From Hyphomicrobiales bacterium (lineage in GTDB: Bacteria > Pseudomonadota > Alphaproteobacteria > Rhizobiales > Rhizobiaceae): 64,000 bases of DNA. Below are positions 47,820-56,254 of the stretch, piece after piece; the stretch's first letter is position 1; every line of letters starts with the position of its first letter. Below the pieces are notes generated by a model. It saw only the letters and a program-made list of their open reading frames with translations, ran no database searches and was not told the origin of the DNA. The DNA lies in contig UBWZ01000003.1 of NCBI GenBank assembly GCA_900469345.1, positions 204,577-268,576 of the forward strand, in the 5' to 3' direction. Made by a program: the position numbers and the translations under genes.

Positions 47820-48968
47820 ATGCCAGGGGGAGGAGCAGACGGTCTGCAGCTGGATTGCGTCGTCATCGGCGGCGGCGTCATCGGGCTTGCCGTCGCCCGC
47901 GCTCTTGCGCTGGCCGGGCGCGAGGTCGTGCTGCTGGAGGCAGAGGCAGCGCTCGGCAGCATCACCTCGTCGCGTAACAGCGAAGTCATTCACGCCGGGC
48001 TCTATTACCCGGCCGACAGCCTCAAGGCCCGCCTTTGCGTCGAGGGCAACCGCAGGCTCTACGATTATTGCCGCGAGCGCCGCATTGCCCATTCTGCCTG
48101 CGGCAAGCTGGTGGTCGCCGCCGATGCGCAGGAGCTTGCCTATCTCGAAAACCTGCTTGCCCAGGCGCAGGCGAATGGCGTCCCGGGCTGCAGGCTGATC
48201 GACGGCGCGGAGCTTGCCCGCCTCGAACCGCAGATCAGAGGCTTTGCGGCGCTTGTCTCCCCCTCGACCGGGATCGTTGACAGCCACGGCCTGATGCAGG
48301 CCCTTCATGCCGATATCGAAGAACAGGGCGGCACGGTCGTTCTCAATGCGCCTGTCCTTGGCGGGCAACTGACGGACACCGGTGTGCGCCTCTCGGTCGG
48401 CGGGCGCGATCCGGTCGAGGTCGCGGCAAGGCTCGTCGTCAACGCGGCCGGGCTCGACGCCTGGACGATATCAGGCGCCATGACGGGACTGGACGCGGCG
48501 ACAGTTCCCGAGCGCCACCTGGCCAGGGGGTGCTATTTCTCGTTGACCGGGCCGGCCCCCGCCACCCGCCTGATCTACCCGGTGCCGGAAAAGGGCGGAC
48601 TTGGCGTTCACCTGACGCTGGATCTCGGCCACCAGGCCCGCTTCGGTCCGGATGTCGAATGGATCGACGCGATCGGCTACGATGTGGATCCGCGCCGCGC
48701 CGACCGGTTCTACGCGGCGATCCGCAGGTATTGGCCGCAGCTTCCGGACGGCAGCCTGCAGCCGGCCTATGCCGGCATCCGGCCGAAGGTGGTCGGCCCG
48801 CAAGGCGGCGGTGGCAGCGATTTCGTCATCCAGGGGCCGGCCACAACCGGCCATGCTGGCTATATCGCCCTCTATGGCATCGAATCTCCGGGCCTGACCG
48901 CCTCGCTCGCCCTCGGCGACTACGTCGTCGATCTACACCGCGATGCCGTCCTGGAACGCTACGTCTAA
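47820..48968 (+). CDS. FAD-dependent oxidoreductase (LhgO-like)
   Basis: A 382-residue DAO-family flavoprotein: FAD-binding DCVVIGGGVIGLAVARALAL, then ITSSRNSEVIHAGLYYPADS and LARGCYFSLTGPAPATRLIY, with IQGPATTGHAGYIALYGIES near the end. The SEVIHAGLYYP segment is typical of L-2-hydroxyglutarate oxidase-type enzymes. The neighbouring hydroxyacid dehydrogenase supports a role in hydroxyacid metabolism. The ATG at 47820 follows gggggaaggg; an earlier in-frame ATG at 47751 gives a non-conserved extension. Confidence 0.88.
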   Translation: MPGGGADGLQLDCVVIGGGVIGLAVARALALAGREVVLLEAEAALGSITSSRNSEVIHAGLYYPADSLKARLCVEGNRRLYDYCRERRIAHSACGKLVVAADAQELAYLENLLAQAQANGVPGCRLIDGAELARLEPQIRGFAALVSPSTGIVDSHGLMQALHADIEEQGGTVVLNAPVLGGQLTDTGVRLSVGGRDPVEVAARLVVNAAGLDAWTISGAMTGLDAATVPERHLARGCYFSLTGPAPATRLIYPVPEKGGLGVHLTLDLGHQARFGPDVEWIDAIGYDVDPRRADRFYAAIRRYWPQLPDGSLQPAYAGIRPKVVGPQGGGGSDFVIQGPATTGHAGYIALYGIESPGLTASLALGDYVVDLHRDAVLERYV

Positions 48969-48971
48969 TCT

Positions 48972-48986
48972 TGACAAGTGTACTCA
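48972..48986 (+). promoter_or_regulatory. RirA-type iron-responsive operator (TGA-N9-TCA)
   Basis: TGA-caagtgtac-TCA matches the iron-responsive operator of the rhizobial repressor RirA. It overlaps a TTGACA -35-like element (48971-48976) and lies about 45 bp before the siderophore-interacting-protein gene, whose function fits iron control. Confidence 0.6.
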
Positions 48987-49030
48987 GGAAATTGCAAGAA
49001 GCTTGAGATCCAGATTTCGAGGTCCGCGCT

Positions 49031-49996
49031 TTGCCCCTGACATTTGCCAATCAAGGTCGTATCGATGCCGACGGTCCAAGAGCCATCGAGGCGCTGCGGG
49101 TCCGCGCCGCGGAGTGGGACGTCCCGCTCGTTGCAGAGGGCGAAGAGCTTCATTTTCACGTCTGGGGATCTGAGGCGGTGCTGCGGCCGCAGGGAGGCGC
49201 GGTCACCGTTGCGCTGACGTCACCGGAAGAGCGGCTGCTGAAGACGCTGCAGGGCAGCCTGACGGAGCTGTTCGACGAGCACGGCATCCGCATCGTCTGG
49301 GAAGACGTCGACAAAGGCGCACTGGCGCCCGGCCTGTCGCTGATGCGGGTGGTCTCGGTCGGCCGCCGTTCGCCAGGGTTTCTGCGGGTACGGCTCGAGG
49401 GCCAGGATGCCGCCCGTCTCGGCAGCGGCAGCCTGCATTTCCGGCTGCTCCTGCCACCCAAGGGGCGCCCGGCGCGCTGGCCGCGCATTGCCGCCACCGG
49501 CCGCACCGTCTGGCCGGACGGCGAGGACGCCATGCATCGGCCGGTCTATACGACGGCTGCCCAGCAGGGTGACTGGCTCGATTTCGATATCTTTCGCCAT
49601 GTCGGCAGCCCGACCTCCGACTGGGCGGAGAGCGACCCTGTGGGTCAGACCGTCGGCGTCATGGGGCCGGGCGGCGGCTGGTGCCCGGAAGGCTCGCCGC
49701 TCTATCTGTTCGGCGACCAGACGGCCCTGCCGGCGATCTGCCGCATGCTGGCTTTGGCCGGCGGCGACGTGAAGGCGTTTGTCTGCGCAGCCGAATGCGA
49801 TCTTTGCGACCTGGCCGGCGACCGCCGCGTGACGGTCGTCTCGGATCTCGTGGAAGCCCTCGAGGCCACCGAAACGCCGAGCGGCGCACATGTCTGGTTT
49901 GCCGGCCACGCCGATGCCGCCAGGGCTGCCCGCGCACGACTGACGGCGCGGGGTTTCGGCAAGCGGGACTTCACGGCCGCCGCCTACTGGAGCTGA
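49031..49996 (+). CDS. Siderophore-interacting ferric-reductase-like protein with DUF2218 N-terminus
   Basis: A 321-residue protein. Residues 1-90 look like a DUF2218 domain (LHFHVWGSEAVLRPQGGAVT, LLKTLQGSLTELFDEHGI). The rest is a SIP-type FAD/NAD(P)H reductase: HFRLLLPPKG, then HRPVYTTAAQQGDWLDFDIF, VGVMGPGGGW, LYLFGDQTALPAICRML and VWFAGHADAARAARARL. SIPs release iron from ferric siderophores in the cytosol. The start appears to be TTG at 49031, with CGAGG upstream; no ATG fits. An iron-responsive operator stands just before it. Confidence 0.9.
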   Translation: MPLTFANQGRIDADGPRAIEALRVRAAEWDVPLVAEGEELHFHVWGSEAVLRPQGGAVTVALTSPEERLLKTLQGSLTELFDEHGIRIVWEDVDKGALAPGLSLMRVVSVGRRSPGFLRVRLEGQDAARLGSGSLHFRLLLPPKGRPARWPRIAATGRTVWPDGEDAMHRPVYTTAAQQGDWLDFDIFRHVGSPTSDWAESDPVGQTVGVMGPGGGWCPEGSPLYLFGDQTALPAICRMLALAGGDVKAFVCAAECDLCDLAGDRRVTVVSDLVEALEATETPSGAHVWFAGHADAARAARARLTARGFGKRDFTAAAYWS

Positions 49997-50056
49997 TCCG
50001 CAAGGGCTGGTGACCACCATTGCGGCAGTTCGGCTCTGGCGAATGCCGTGCCGGTC

Positions 50057-50260
50057 TCAGTGCTGAGTGGGTGTTCCGGCGGCCAGTTCGATGACGAAGT
50101 CCTCGGCGGCGTCGGCGAGCGTCAGGGCGACTTCGGCCTTGCTCCAGCCTTGCTTGACGGCGGCCTTGATGAGCCGGTGCATCGCGGCCTCGATATCGAG
50201 GCGGCAGGCGGACTGGCGTTCGGGAGTAGGAACCTGGAAAATGAGCGTTGGCGTTTTCAT
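50057..50260 (-). CDS. Small conserved hypothetical protein
   Basis: A 67-residue soluble protein starting MKTPTLIFQVPTPERQSACR, then a helical stretch DIEAAMHRLIKAAVKQGWSK and AEVALTLADAAEDFVIELAA. Composition and the amphipathic helices look coding. I do not recognise the family. The ribosome-binding site is weak. It is the nearest gene downstream of the tRNA-Thr pair on the same strand. Confidence 0.65.
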   Translation of the reverse strand: MKTPTLIFQVPTPERQSACRLDIEAAMHRLIKAAVKQGWSKAEVALTLADAAEDFVIELAAGTPTQH

Positions 50261-50542
50261 TGCGGGTTATCCCTGGTTATGAAAACACCATGGCACGGCC
50301 GCCCGAGAAGTCAAAGCACATCCTTAAAGACTAGTTAATGCAGGGACATAGCCTGTCCCGGGTTGGGACGGGCAACACGTCGATGTGCCAGATTGGGGCG
50401 GGCTTTCCCAGCAAGAGACAGGTTGGCGAGGACGATCTCAGAGAACGGCACCTGGGCGCGATACGGCGCGGCGGGGCGCCGAACCACATGACGCTCGCGC
50501 GCCAGGGTGAGGCGAGACGGTCAGGCGAACGTGGAGGGAAGT

Positions 50543-50618
50543 TGGTGCCCCCGCCGAGGAGTTGAACCTGGATCTGCTGCAAACGAGGCAGCTGCTCTGG
50601 CCTTGAGCTACAAGGGGC
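50543..50618 (-). pseudogene. Degenerate tRNA-Thr(CGT)-like sequence
   Basis: Reads as a tRNA on the minus strand: D stem GCTC/GAGC with a short seven-base loop, a good anticodon arm GCTGC-CTCGTTT-GCAGC giving anticodon CGT, T loop TTCAACT, and encoded CCA. The acceptor helix is flawed (GCCCCTTG against GCGGGGGC, with mismatches at the inner pairs), and the T stem has a C-C mismatch. An intact tRNA-Thr(CGT) lies 145 bp upstream. It is probably a decayed or very divergent tRNA gene; its acceptor arm differs from the intact copy, so it is not a recent duplicate. Confidence 0.6.
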
Positions 50619-50763
50619 GTGCTGTGACCCTCGCATCGATCGCCGCCGGCTGCAACGAAGGATGCCGGCAATGGTTAGCCGGTAACGTTAAGGCGCAAGC
50701 CGCCAGCCGCGGATACGCGTTATCGGCACGTCATCGATCAAGCGGTATGGACAAAAAGGGGAG

Positions 50764-50839
50764 TGGTGCCGCTTGCAGGACTCGAACCTGCGACCCCATC
50801 ATTACGAATGATGTGCTCTACCACCTGAGCTAAAGCGGC
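50764..50839 (-). tRNA. tRNA-Thr (anticodon CGT)
   Basis: A complete 76-base cloverleaf with encoded CCA: acceptor GCCGCTT/AAGCGGC, D stem GCTC/GAGC, anticodon arm CATCA-TTCGTAA-TGATG, T arm GCAGG-TTCGAGT-CCTGC. The CGT anticodon reads ACG threonine codons. Confidence 0.97.
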
Positions 50840-50961
50840 GCAGGCAACGGACCGAAGCGGCCCGGCTGCGAGTGATGCGGCTGATACAGGCATCGGCATG
50901 CAATTTCAAGCCGCTTTTCGCCCAAAGGGCGTTTTTCTGGAAGCCGGCTGCCGGTCGGGGC

Positions 50962-51918
50962 TCAGGCGCAAAGCCGCGCCCGCGCCGCCTCATATTCGCC
51001 CGCCAGGCGGTCGACCAGCTCGGCAACGGAGGTCACCGCGGTGATGGAACCGACGCCCTGGCCCGCGCCCCAGATCTCCTTCCAGGCCTTCGGCCCGCTG
51101 GTCGCCTTGTCGAAATCCATCTTCGACGGATCGGCAGCCGGAAGCGCATCGGGATCAAGGCCGGCGGCCTTGATCGACCCCTTGAGATAATTGCCGTGGA
51201 TGCCGGTGAAATAGTTGGAATAGACGATGTCCGCCGCCTGCGAGGCAACGAGCATCTGCTTGTAGGCGTCTTCGGCCCGCGCCTCCCGCGTGGCGATGAA
51301 GGGGGTGCCGACATAGGCCATATCGGCGCCCATCGCCTGCGCCGCCAGAATGCCGCCGCCGGTGGCAATCGCCCCCGCCAGCAGAAGCGGGCCGTCGAAC
51401 CAGTCGCGGATCTCCTGCACCAGGGCAAACGGCGAAAGCGTGCCCGCATGTCCGCCGGCGCCGGACGCCACCGCGATCAGGCCGTCGGCGCCCTTGCGGA
51501 TCGCCGAATGGGCATGCCGGTTGTTGATCACGTCGTGCAGCACGATGCCGCCATAGGAATGCACTGCCGCGTTGACCTCCGGCACCGCTCCGAGTGACGA
51601 GATGACGATCGGCACCTTGTATTTCACGCACATCGTCAGATCGTGTTCCAGCCGCCGGTTGGAGGTGTGGACGATCTGGTTGACCGCAAACGGGGCCGAC
51701 GGCCGGTCTGGATGCGCCGCATCATGGGCGGCAAGCTCCTCCGTGATATGGGCCAGCCATTCATCGAGCTGGCTTTCGGGCCGCGCGTTGAGGGCCGGAA
51801 AGGCGCCGACCACGCCCGCCTTGCACTGCGCGATCGTCAGCTCCGGATGCGAGATGATGAAGAGCGGCGAGGCGACGACCGGCAGGCGCGGTCTCGATTT
51901 GAGGATATCTGGCAGCAC
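50962..51918 (-). CDS. Nitronate monooxygenase family flavoprotein
   Basis: A 318-residue FMN-dependent TIM-barrel enzyme: PDILKSRPRLPVVASPLFII, then AFPALNARPESQLDEWLAHI, VNQIVHTSNRRLEHD, GADGLIAVASGAGGHAGTLS with the catalytic-site His and Gly, LLLAGAIATGGGILAAQAMG and ADMAYVGTPFIATREA. This is the 2-nitropropane dioxygenase/NMO class. The GTG start at 51918 has AAGGAG upstream. A three-half-site operator (51934-51955) sits immediately before it. Confidence 0.92.
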   Translation of the reverse strand: MLPDILKSRPRLPVVASPLFIISHPELTIAQCKAGVVGAFPALNARPESQLDEWLAHITEELAAHDAAHPDRPSAPFAVNQIVHTSNRRLEHDLTMCVKYKVPIVISSLGAVPEVNAAVHSYGGIVLHDVINNRHAHSAIRKGADGLIAVASGAGGHAGTLSPFALVQEIRDWFDGPLLLAGAIATGGGILAAQAMGADMAYVGTPFIATREARAEDAYKQMLVASQAADIVYSNYFTGIHGNYLKGSIKAAGLDPDALPAADPSKMDFDKATSGPKAWKEIWGAGQGVGSITAVTSVAELVDRLAGEYEAARARLCA

Positions 51919-51933
51919 GGCGTCTCCTTCCGA

Positions 51934-51955
51934 CTTACGTTTACGCGCACGTAAG
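51934..51955 (-). promoter_or_regulatory. Operator-like inverted repeat before the nitronate monooxygenase gene
   Basis: CTTACGT, eight bases, ACGTAAG is a perfect 7-bp dyad; an overlapping TTACG-N4-CGTAA lies inside it, so there are three ACG-type half-sites. It starts 16 bp before the start codon and shares the ACGT core with the fadD palindrome. Confidence 0.5.
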
Positions 51956-52508
51956 ATGTCTAGCAGAACTGGTGACGGTGCGGAAGCGGGGAGGGATTGC
52001 AGGCATGACCGACAATGCCTGACACATTTCTCCTGACGCGACGTTTCCACGGACGCTCTTGAGCGGTTGTACGATGGACCGAGAACCAATCTTGGTCTGC
52101 GTCCGGGGGCTGTGGACGAGTGTCCCGAAGAGGGTTGCGTCACGGGCCAGGCCGGCCCGCGCATCCCTGTGGATAAACGGTGGATAAGTGGCCTTGCCTT
52201 GCAGCACGACGACCGTCTCAGACGATGGCGGGAGCGTCGCGGATTCACCGGGGTCCATGACTGGTGTTGTCTGGAAGAAGAGCCAGTCGGATGTCGATCC
52301 GAACAAAAGCTCTGTGAAGATGGCTGACGCTGATCAGACTTTGTTTTCGCAAAACCTGCGGACAAGATTGCGGAACGTCGCGACCGGCCGCACCCGTACT
52401 CCCCGACACCGGGCGACGTATCGAAACCTCCGCTTGATGTTCGGCGCATCAGGGGTTACCGAAAGGTAAATGTCTGCGGGCATATGAGTATAACCGGAAG
52501 GACCGGCA
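51956..52508. other. Gene-free region with two direct DnaA-box-like repeats
   Basis: About 550 bp without a convincing gene. TGTGGATAA (52168-52176), a perfect DnaA box in reverse orientation, is followed 11 bp later by GGTGGATAA (52179-52187). The rest holds short open frames with no family character, and the promoter of the next gene. No AT-rich unwinding region is adjacent, so I do not call an origin. Confidence 0.5.
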
Positions 52509-53915
52509 GTGAGTGGTTTGGAAACGGCGATCAGGAACGCTTTGGATCGCTCGGACCGCGGTGATGCGCAGGCACGGGCGCGGATCTACCAGTCGGCGCG
52601 TCAGGCGCTGGAGGCCGGTCTGAGACGCCAGGGCGTCGGCGATGCGCTGATCATCATGCAGCAGCAGAAGCGTCTCGAAGACAAGATCGGCGAGATCGAG
52701 AAGGAAGAGATCGACCGGCTGGCGCAGGCCGCTGCCGAACCGGTTCTTCCCGCAGATGCGGTAGCTGTCGGCCCGATGTCGCGCGAACCGGTTGAACAAC
52801 CCTCCGCGGAGGAGGCTTTCCTCTTGGAAGGCGCCATGCGCGAGGCCGATCTCGCGGCGCGCGGCCGCCAGACGCCGCCCCAGGTGGAGCTTGCGCCGGA
52901 AAGGCCGGCACAGGTCGCGTCAAGGCCGCAGCCGGCGATCTTCCATGAGGCTTCGGCTACCCAGCAGGCCTCCACTCGCCAGGATCCGGCAGCCGTCGGC
53001 CCGGCAGCGGTCGGCCCGGCAGTCACTCCACCCGCCGGTTCGGGGCGCCCGCAGTTCGATGGCCCAGGCTTCGGTGGCCCAAACTTCGGTGGCCCGCAGT
53101 TCGATGGCCCGCGCGTCAGCGCGTCCGACGGCCTGACGGAGCGGCTCGAAGCCCCGCAGGTGGCAGCGCTCGACCCCGCCCGCGGCCGCAAGCCCCGACG
53201 TGGCAAGGTGCAGGAGGAGGATGCTTCCGAAAGCGCCGGCCGGGGGCGCAGCGCAAGAGGGCGCCGCGGCAAGGGGCGCAAGCGCCGCAGCTTCCTCTCC
53301 TTTATCCTGACCTGGCTGATCACGCTGGCTGTCGTCGCTGCGGCCTGCTGGTGGTTCTATACCTCTGGCATGGTCCAGTCGGTTCTGCAGGATGCCTTGC
53401 AGGCAGCCGATCGGGCGGCGCGCGGCCAGGGCGGCGGAGGCTCCTTTGATCCGCGCGGCGGTTTTTCCGACGATTGGGCGGCTGTCTTCAGCCCGGCCGA
53501 CATCAAGAAGCTGAAGGTCGGCGGTCAGGCTTCGGCGCAAGCGGTGGCAGGGTCCGACGGCCCAGCGATCCGCCTGACGTCTTCCACGCCGGATCAGGCG
53601 GGCGATGTCGTGGTCGAGGTGCCGGCCGACGTCTTGCGGCAGATGGCCGCCAAGACCTCGACCATCGCCTTGACCATCCAGTCGGGCGCCAACCAGGCGG
53701 TGCAGCTGTCCGTTCGGTGCGATTTCGGCAGCCTCGGCGAATGCCCGCGCCACCGCTTTACTGCAACCCAGGAAAGGCTGGAGGCGCTGTTCAGCGTCAC
53801 CTTCGACCGGACGCTGGCGCCCAATGCGCCCGGCCGCCTGCTTCTCAATGTCGGCATCGACGGTGCCGACAAGGCGGTGCTGCTCTATTCCGTCCGCGTC
53901 CTGCCGGGTCATTGA
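52509..53915 (+). CDS. Membrane protein of unknown function with repeat-rich linker
   Basis: A 468-residue protein of three parts. Residues 1-75 are helical and charged (LDRSDRGDAQARARIYQSAR, then LIIMQQQKRLEDKIGEIEKE). Residues 75-270 are disordered, Pro/Ala-rich, with a Gly-Pro-x-Phe repeat (QFDGPGFGGPNFGGPQFDGP) and a very basic RGRRGKGRKRRS stop-transfer segment. One membrane helix at about 260-282 (FILTWLITLAVVAAACWWFY) leads to a C-terminal beta-rich extracytoplasmic domain (GDVVVEVPADVLRQM, VQLSVRCDFGSLGECPRHRF). I do not recognise a function. The start is GTG. Confidence 0.85.
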   Translation: MSGLETAIRNALDRSDRGDAQARARIYQSARQALEAGLRRQGVGDALIIMQQQKRLEDKIGEIEKEEIDRLAQAAAEPVLPADAVAVGPMSREPVEQPSAEEAFLLEGAMREADLAARGRQTPPQVELAPERPAQVASRPQPAIFHEASATQQASTRQDPAAVGPAAVGPAVTPPAGSGRPQFDGPGFGGPNFGGPQFDGPRVSASDGLTERLEAPQVAALDPARGRKPRRGKVQEEDASESAGRGRSARGRRGKGRKRRSFLSFILTWLITLAVVAAACWWFYTSGMVQSVLQDALQAADRAARGQGGGGSFDPRGGFSDDWAAVFSPADIKKLKVGGQASAQAVAGSDGPAIRLTSSTPDQAGDVVVEVPADVLRQMAAKTSTIALTIQSGANQAVQLSVRCDFGSLGECPRHRFTATQERLEALFSVTFDRTLAPNAPGRLLLNVGIDGADKAVLLYSVRVLPGH

Positions 53916-53949
53916 CGAGGCGGCGGGGGCTTCCCGCCGCTCTCGATCT

Positions 53950-54831
53950 CTACTTCAGGAATTTCGATCCCGAGCAGAGGATCTTGTCGTCGATCTCGCC
54001 GATCGCATCCATGTCCTTGCCCTCATAGTCCAGCGACAAGAGCAGGTGGCGCATCACGTTGAGATGCGCGCGCCGCTTGTCGTTGGCGAGGACCACCGTC
54101 CACGGTGCGTGATCGCTGTCGGTCTCCCTCAGCATCCGGTCCCGCTTGTCCGTGTAGTCCGGCCACTTGTTGAGCGCCGCGATGTCCATCGGTGACAGCT
54201 TCCAGATCTTCAGCGGGTCGTGGCGCCGGTCGTGAAAACGCTTCAGCTGCATCTCCTGGCCGATATCCAGCCAGAACTTGAAGAAATGGATGCCGTCGTT
54301 GACGACCAGGTGCTCGAGCTGCGGTCCCGCCTTCAGGAAGGCCTCGTATTCGCCGGGCGTGCAAAAGCCCATCACCGGCTCCACCACGGCGCGGTTGTAC
54401 CAGGAGCGGTCGAACAGCACGATTTCGCCGACGGTCGGAAAATGCGTCACGTAGCGCTGAAAATACCATTGCCCTGCTTCGGTTTCCGTCGGCTTGGTCA
54501 GTGCCACCACCCGTGCGGACCGCGGATTGAGGTAGGAGCGGATGGAAAAGATCGTGCCGCCCTTGCCGGCGGCGTCGCGCCCTTCGAACAGCGCCATCAT
54601 CCGCTTGCCGGTCGCCTGCAGCCAGTATTGCACCTTGACGAGTTCGACCTGCAGCCGCTCCAGATGCTTCTCGTATTTGTCCTTGTCCATCTTGTCGTCA
54701 TAGGGGAAGCCACCCGAACTCAGCGCGTGGTCGTGTACCCAGTCGGGAAGCTTCGGATCGTCGATGTCGAACACCCTGTCCTTCCCGGCGACGGTGAGGT
54801 TGATGCTTCGCGACGGACTTTTCTGGCTCAT
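53950..54831 (-). CDS. ppk2: Polyphosphate kinase 2
   Basis: Transfers phosphate between polyphosphate and nucleotides. The 293-residue PPK2 has Walker [21 protein letters not shown], the [20 protein letters not shown] segment, Walker [20 protein letters not shown] and [18 protein letters not shown]. The layout matches one-domain class I PPK2 enzymes (GTP/ADP type). Divergent from phoR with a PHO box about 100 bp upstream, so phosphate starvation may control it too. Confidence 0.95.
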   Translation of the reverse strand: MSQKSPSRSINLTVAGKDRVFDIDDPKLPDWVHDHALSSGGFPYDDKMDKDKYEKHLERLQVELVKVQYWLQATGKRMMALFEGRDAAGKGGTIFSIRSYLNPRSARVVALTKPTETEAGQWYFQRYVTHFPTVGEIVLFDRSWYNRAVVEPVMGFCTPGEYEAFLKAGPQLEHLVVNDGIHFFKFWLDIGQEMQLKRFHDRRHDPLKIWKLSPMDIAALNKWPDYTDKRDRMLRETDSDHAPWTVVLANDKRRAHLNVMRHLLLSLDYEGKDMDAIGEIDDKILCSGSKFLK

Positions 54832-54934
54832 TCTGCTTTCCTTCCTGGTTGTGGCGGGCGGCCATGCAAGTCCGGCCGTGGCTTCCTGGGGAGAACCCCC
54901 AGCGATGTCTCTTTTGCGGCGACTCGATGCACAA

Positions 54935-54967
54935 CTGTCATGCAAGAGTTATATCTGCTGCTATCTA
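54935..54967 (+). promoter_or_regulatory. PHO box and -10 element of phoR
   Basis: CTGTCAT-gcaa-GAGTTAT (54935-54952) matches the PhoB site: the first half is perfect and the second matches at four of seven bases. TATCTA (54962-54967) nine bases on is a suitable -10. Transcription would start near 54974, just before the TTG start proposed for phoR. Confidence 0.6.
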
Positions 54968-54988
54968 CGGGAAGAGGCGGGACGGCGT

Positions 54989-56254
54989 TTGGAAAGGCCC
55001 AACCAAAAAATATCGCAGCAGATTGCTCTGCTGCAGCTCCGCCTGCGTCGGGAATGGCCGCTGATCGTCCTTTCGTCGGTGCTGGCAGCGGCGGCCGTTT
55101 CCGCCGGTCTGGATTGGCGCGGCGTGATGGTCGGCTGGCTTCTGCTGTTCCTTTGCGTGCTTGCCCGAACGCCGCCACCGGCACCTGTCGAACCGCTTCA
55201 GGATCCGGAGCCCGATGAGGCCGGACCCGGTTCCCTGCCGCTTATCGGCGCGGCGCTCGAGGCCGTCGACATGCCGGTCTTCGTCATCGGTGCCGACCTT
55301 TCGGTGCTGCACCAGAACCGCGCCGCCGAAAAAGCATTCGGTGCGCTGTCGCTCGGCTCTCACCTGTCGGCGCGGCTGCGCTCGCCCGGCATCCTCGACA
55401 TGGTACGCGAAACCGTGGCGACCGGACAGCCCAACCAGATGGAGCATTCCGAACGGCTGCCATCGGAGCGCGTCTATATCCTGCGCGTCGCCCCGGTCGG
55501 CCCGGCAGGACCGGAGCTGGCAGACGGCAGCCTCTATGTGCTCGCCTTCCGCGACGTCTCCGAACTGCGCCGCATCGAGCGGATGCGGTCCGACTTCGTC
55601 GCCAATGCCAGCCACGAGCTGCGCACTCCGCTCGCGTCGCTGCGGGGCTTCATCGAGACCCTGCAGGGGCCGGCCCGGGCCGACGCCAAGGCGCAGGAGC
55701 GGTTCCTCGGCATCATGTTCGACCAGGCGACCCGCATGAGCCGGCTGGTCGACGACCTCCTGTCGCTCTCAAGGCTTGAGCTGAAGTCCCACATAGCGCC
55801 GGATCAGACCATCGATCTGAGGCCGCTCATAGGCCATGTCCGCGATACCCTGATGCCGCTCGCCGAAGAGCTCGGGGTCGAGATCCGCACGCACCTTCCG
55901 GATGGCAAGGTCGAAGTCCTCGGCGACCGCGACGAGCTGGTGCAGGTATTCGAAAACCTCATCGAGAATGCCTGCAAATACGGGCAGGAAGGCAAGGTGG
56001 TCGATGTCTTCGTCAAGAGCGAGCCGTCCCGGCCGGTGGAGGTCAGCGTGGTCGACCGCGGCCCGGGCATCTCGGCCGAACACGTTCCAAGGCTCACCGA
56101 GCGGTTCTACCGTGTCAGCGTCGCCGACAGCCGCTCGAAAAAGGGCACCGGCCTCGGTCTTGCCATCGTCAAGCACATCCTCACCCGCCACCGGGCGCGA
56201 CTGATCGTCAAATCCGAAGTCGGCAAGGGCACCGCGTTTACCGTGAGGTTCTGA
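54989..56254 (+). CDS. phoR: Phosphate-regulon sensor histidine kinase
   Basis: A 421-residue membrane kinase that phosphorylates PhoB when phosphate is scarce. Two membrane helices lie at about residues 24-40 and 43-59, a PAS domain follows (AVDMPVFVIGADLSVLHQNR), then HisKA with His209 in NASHELRTPLASL, N box NLIENACKYG, and G boxes DRGPGIS and KGTGLGLAIVKHIL. The open frame runs upstream to 54764, but I place the start at TTG 54989. A PHO box and -10 lie at 54935-54967 and agaggcggga precedes it. An ATG at 54905 is the alternative. Confidence 0.93.
   Translation: MERPNQKISQQIALLQLRLRREWPLIVLSSVLAAAAVSAGLDWRGVMVGWLLLFLCVLARTPPPAPVEPLQDPEPDEAGPGSLPLIGAALEAVDMPVFVIGADLSVLHQNRAAEKAFGALSLGSHLSARLRSPGILDMVRETVATGQPNQMEHSERLPSERVYILRVAPVGPAGPELADGSLYVLAFRDVSELRRIERMRSDFVANASHELRTPLASLRGFIETLQGPARADAKAQERFLGIMFDQATRMSRLVDDLLSLSRLELKSHIAPDQTIDLRPLIGHVRDTLMPLAEELGVEIRTHLPDGKVEVLGDRDELVQVFENLIENACKYGQEGKVVDVFVKSEPSRPVEVSVVDRGPGISAEHVPRLTERFYRVSVADSRSKKGTGLGLAIVKHILTRHRARLIVKSEVGKGTAFTVRF

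Noticed and set aside
50341..50359. Terminator GGGACA-tagcc-TGTCCC
   Set aside because: Only six pairs and no T tract; it may be incidental.
52140..52200. Chromosomal replication origin
   Set aside because: Only two DnaA-like boxes, no AT-rich unwinding element and no origin-linked genes nearby.
51941..52449. N-terminal extension of the nitronate monooxygenase or a separate 121-codon minus-strand gene
   Set aside because: Sequence before the GTG at 51918 is Ser/Arg/Pro-rich and lacks family similarity; the GTG has a strong ribosome-binding site.
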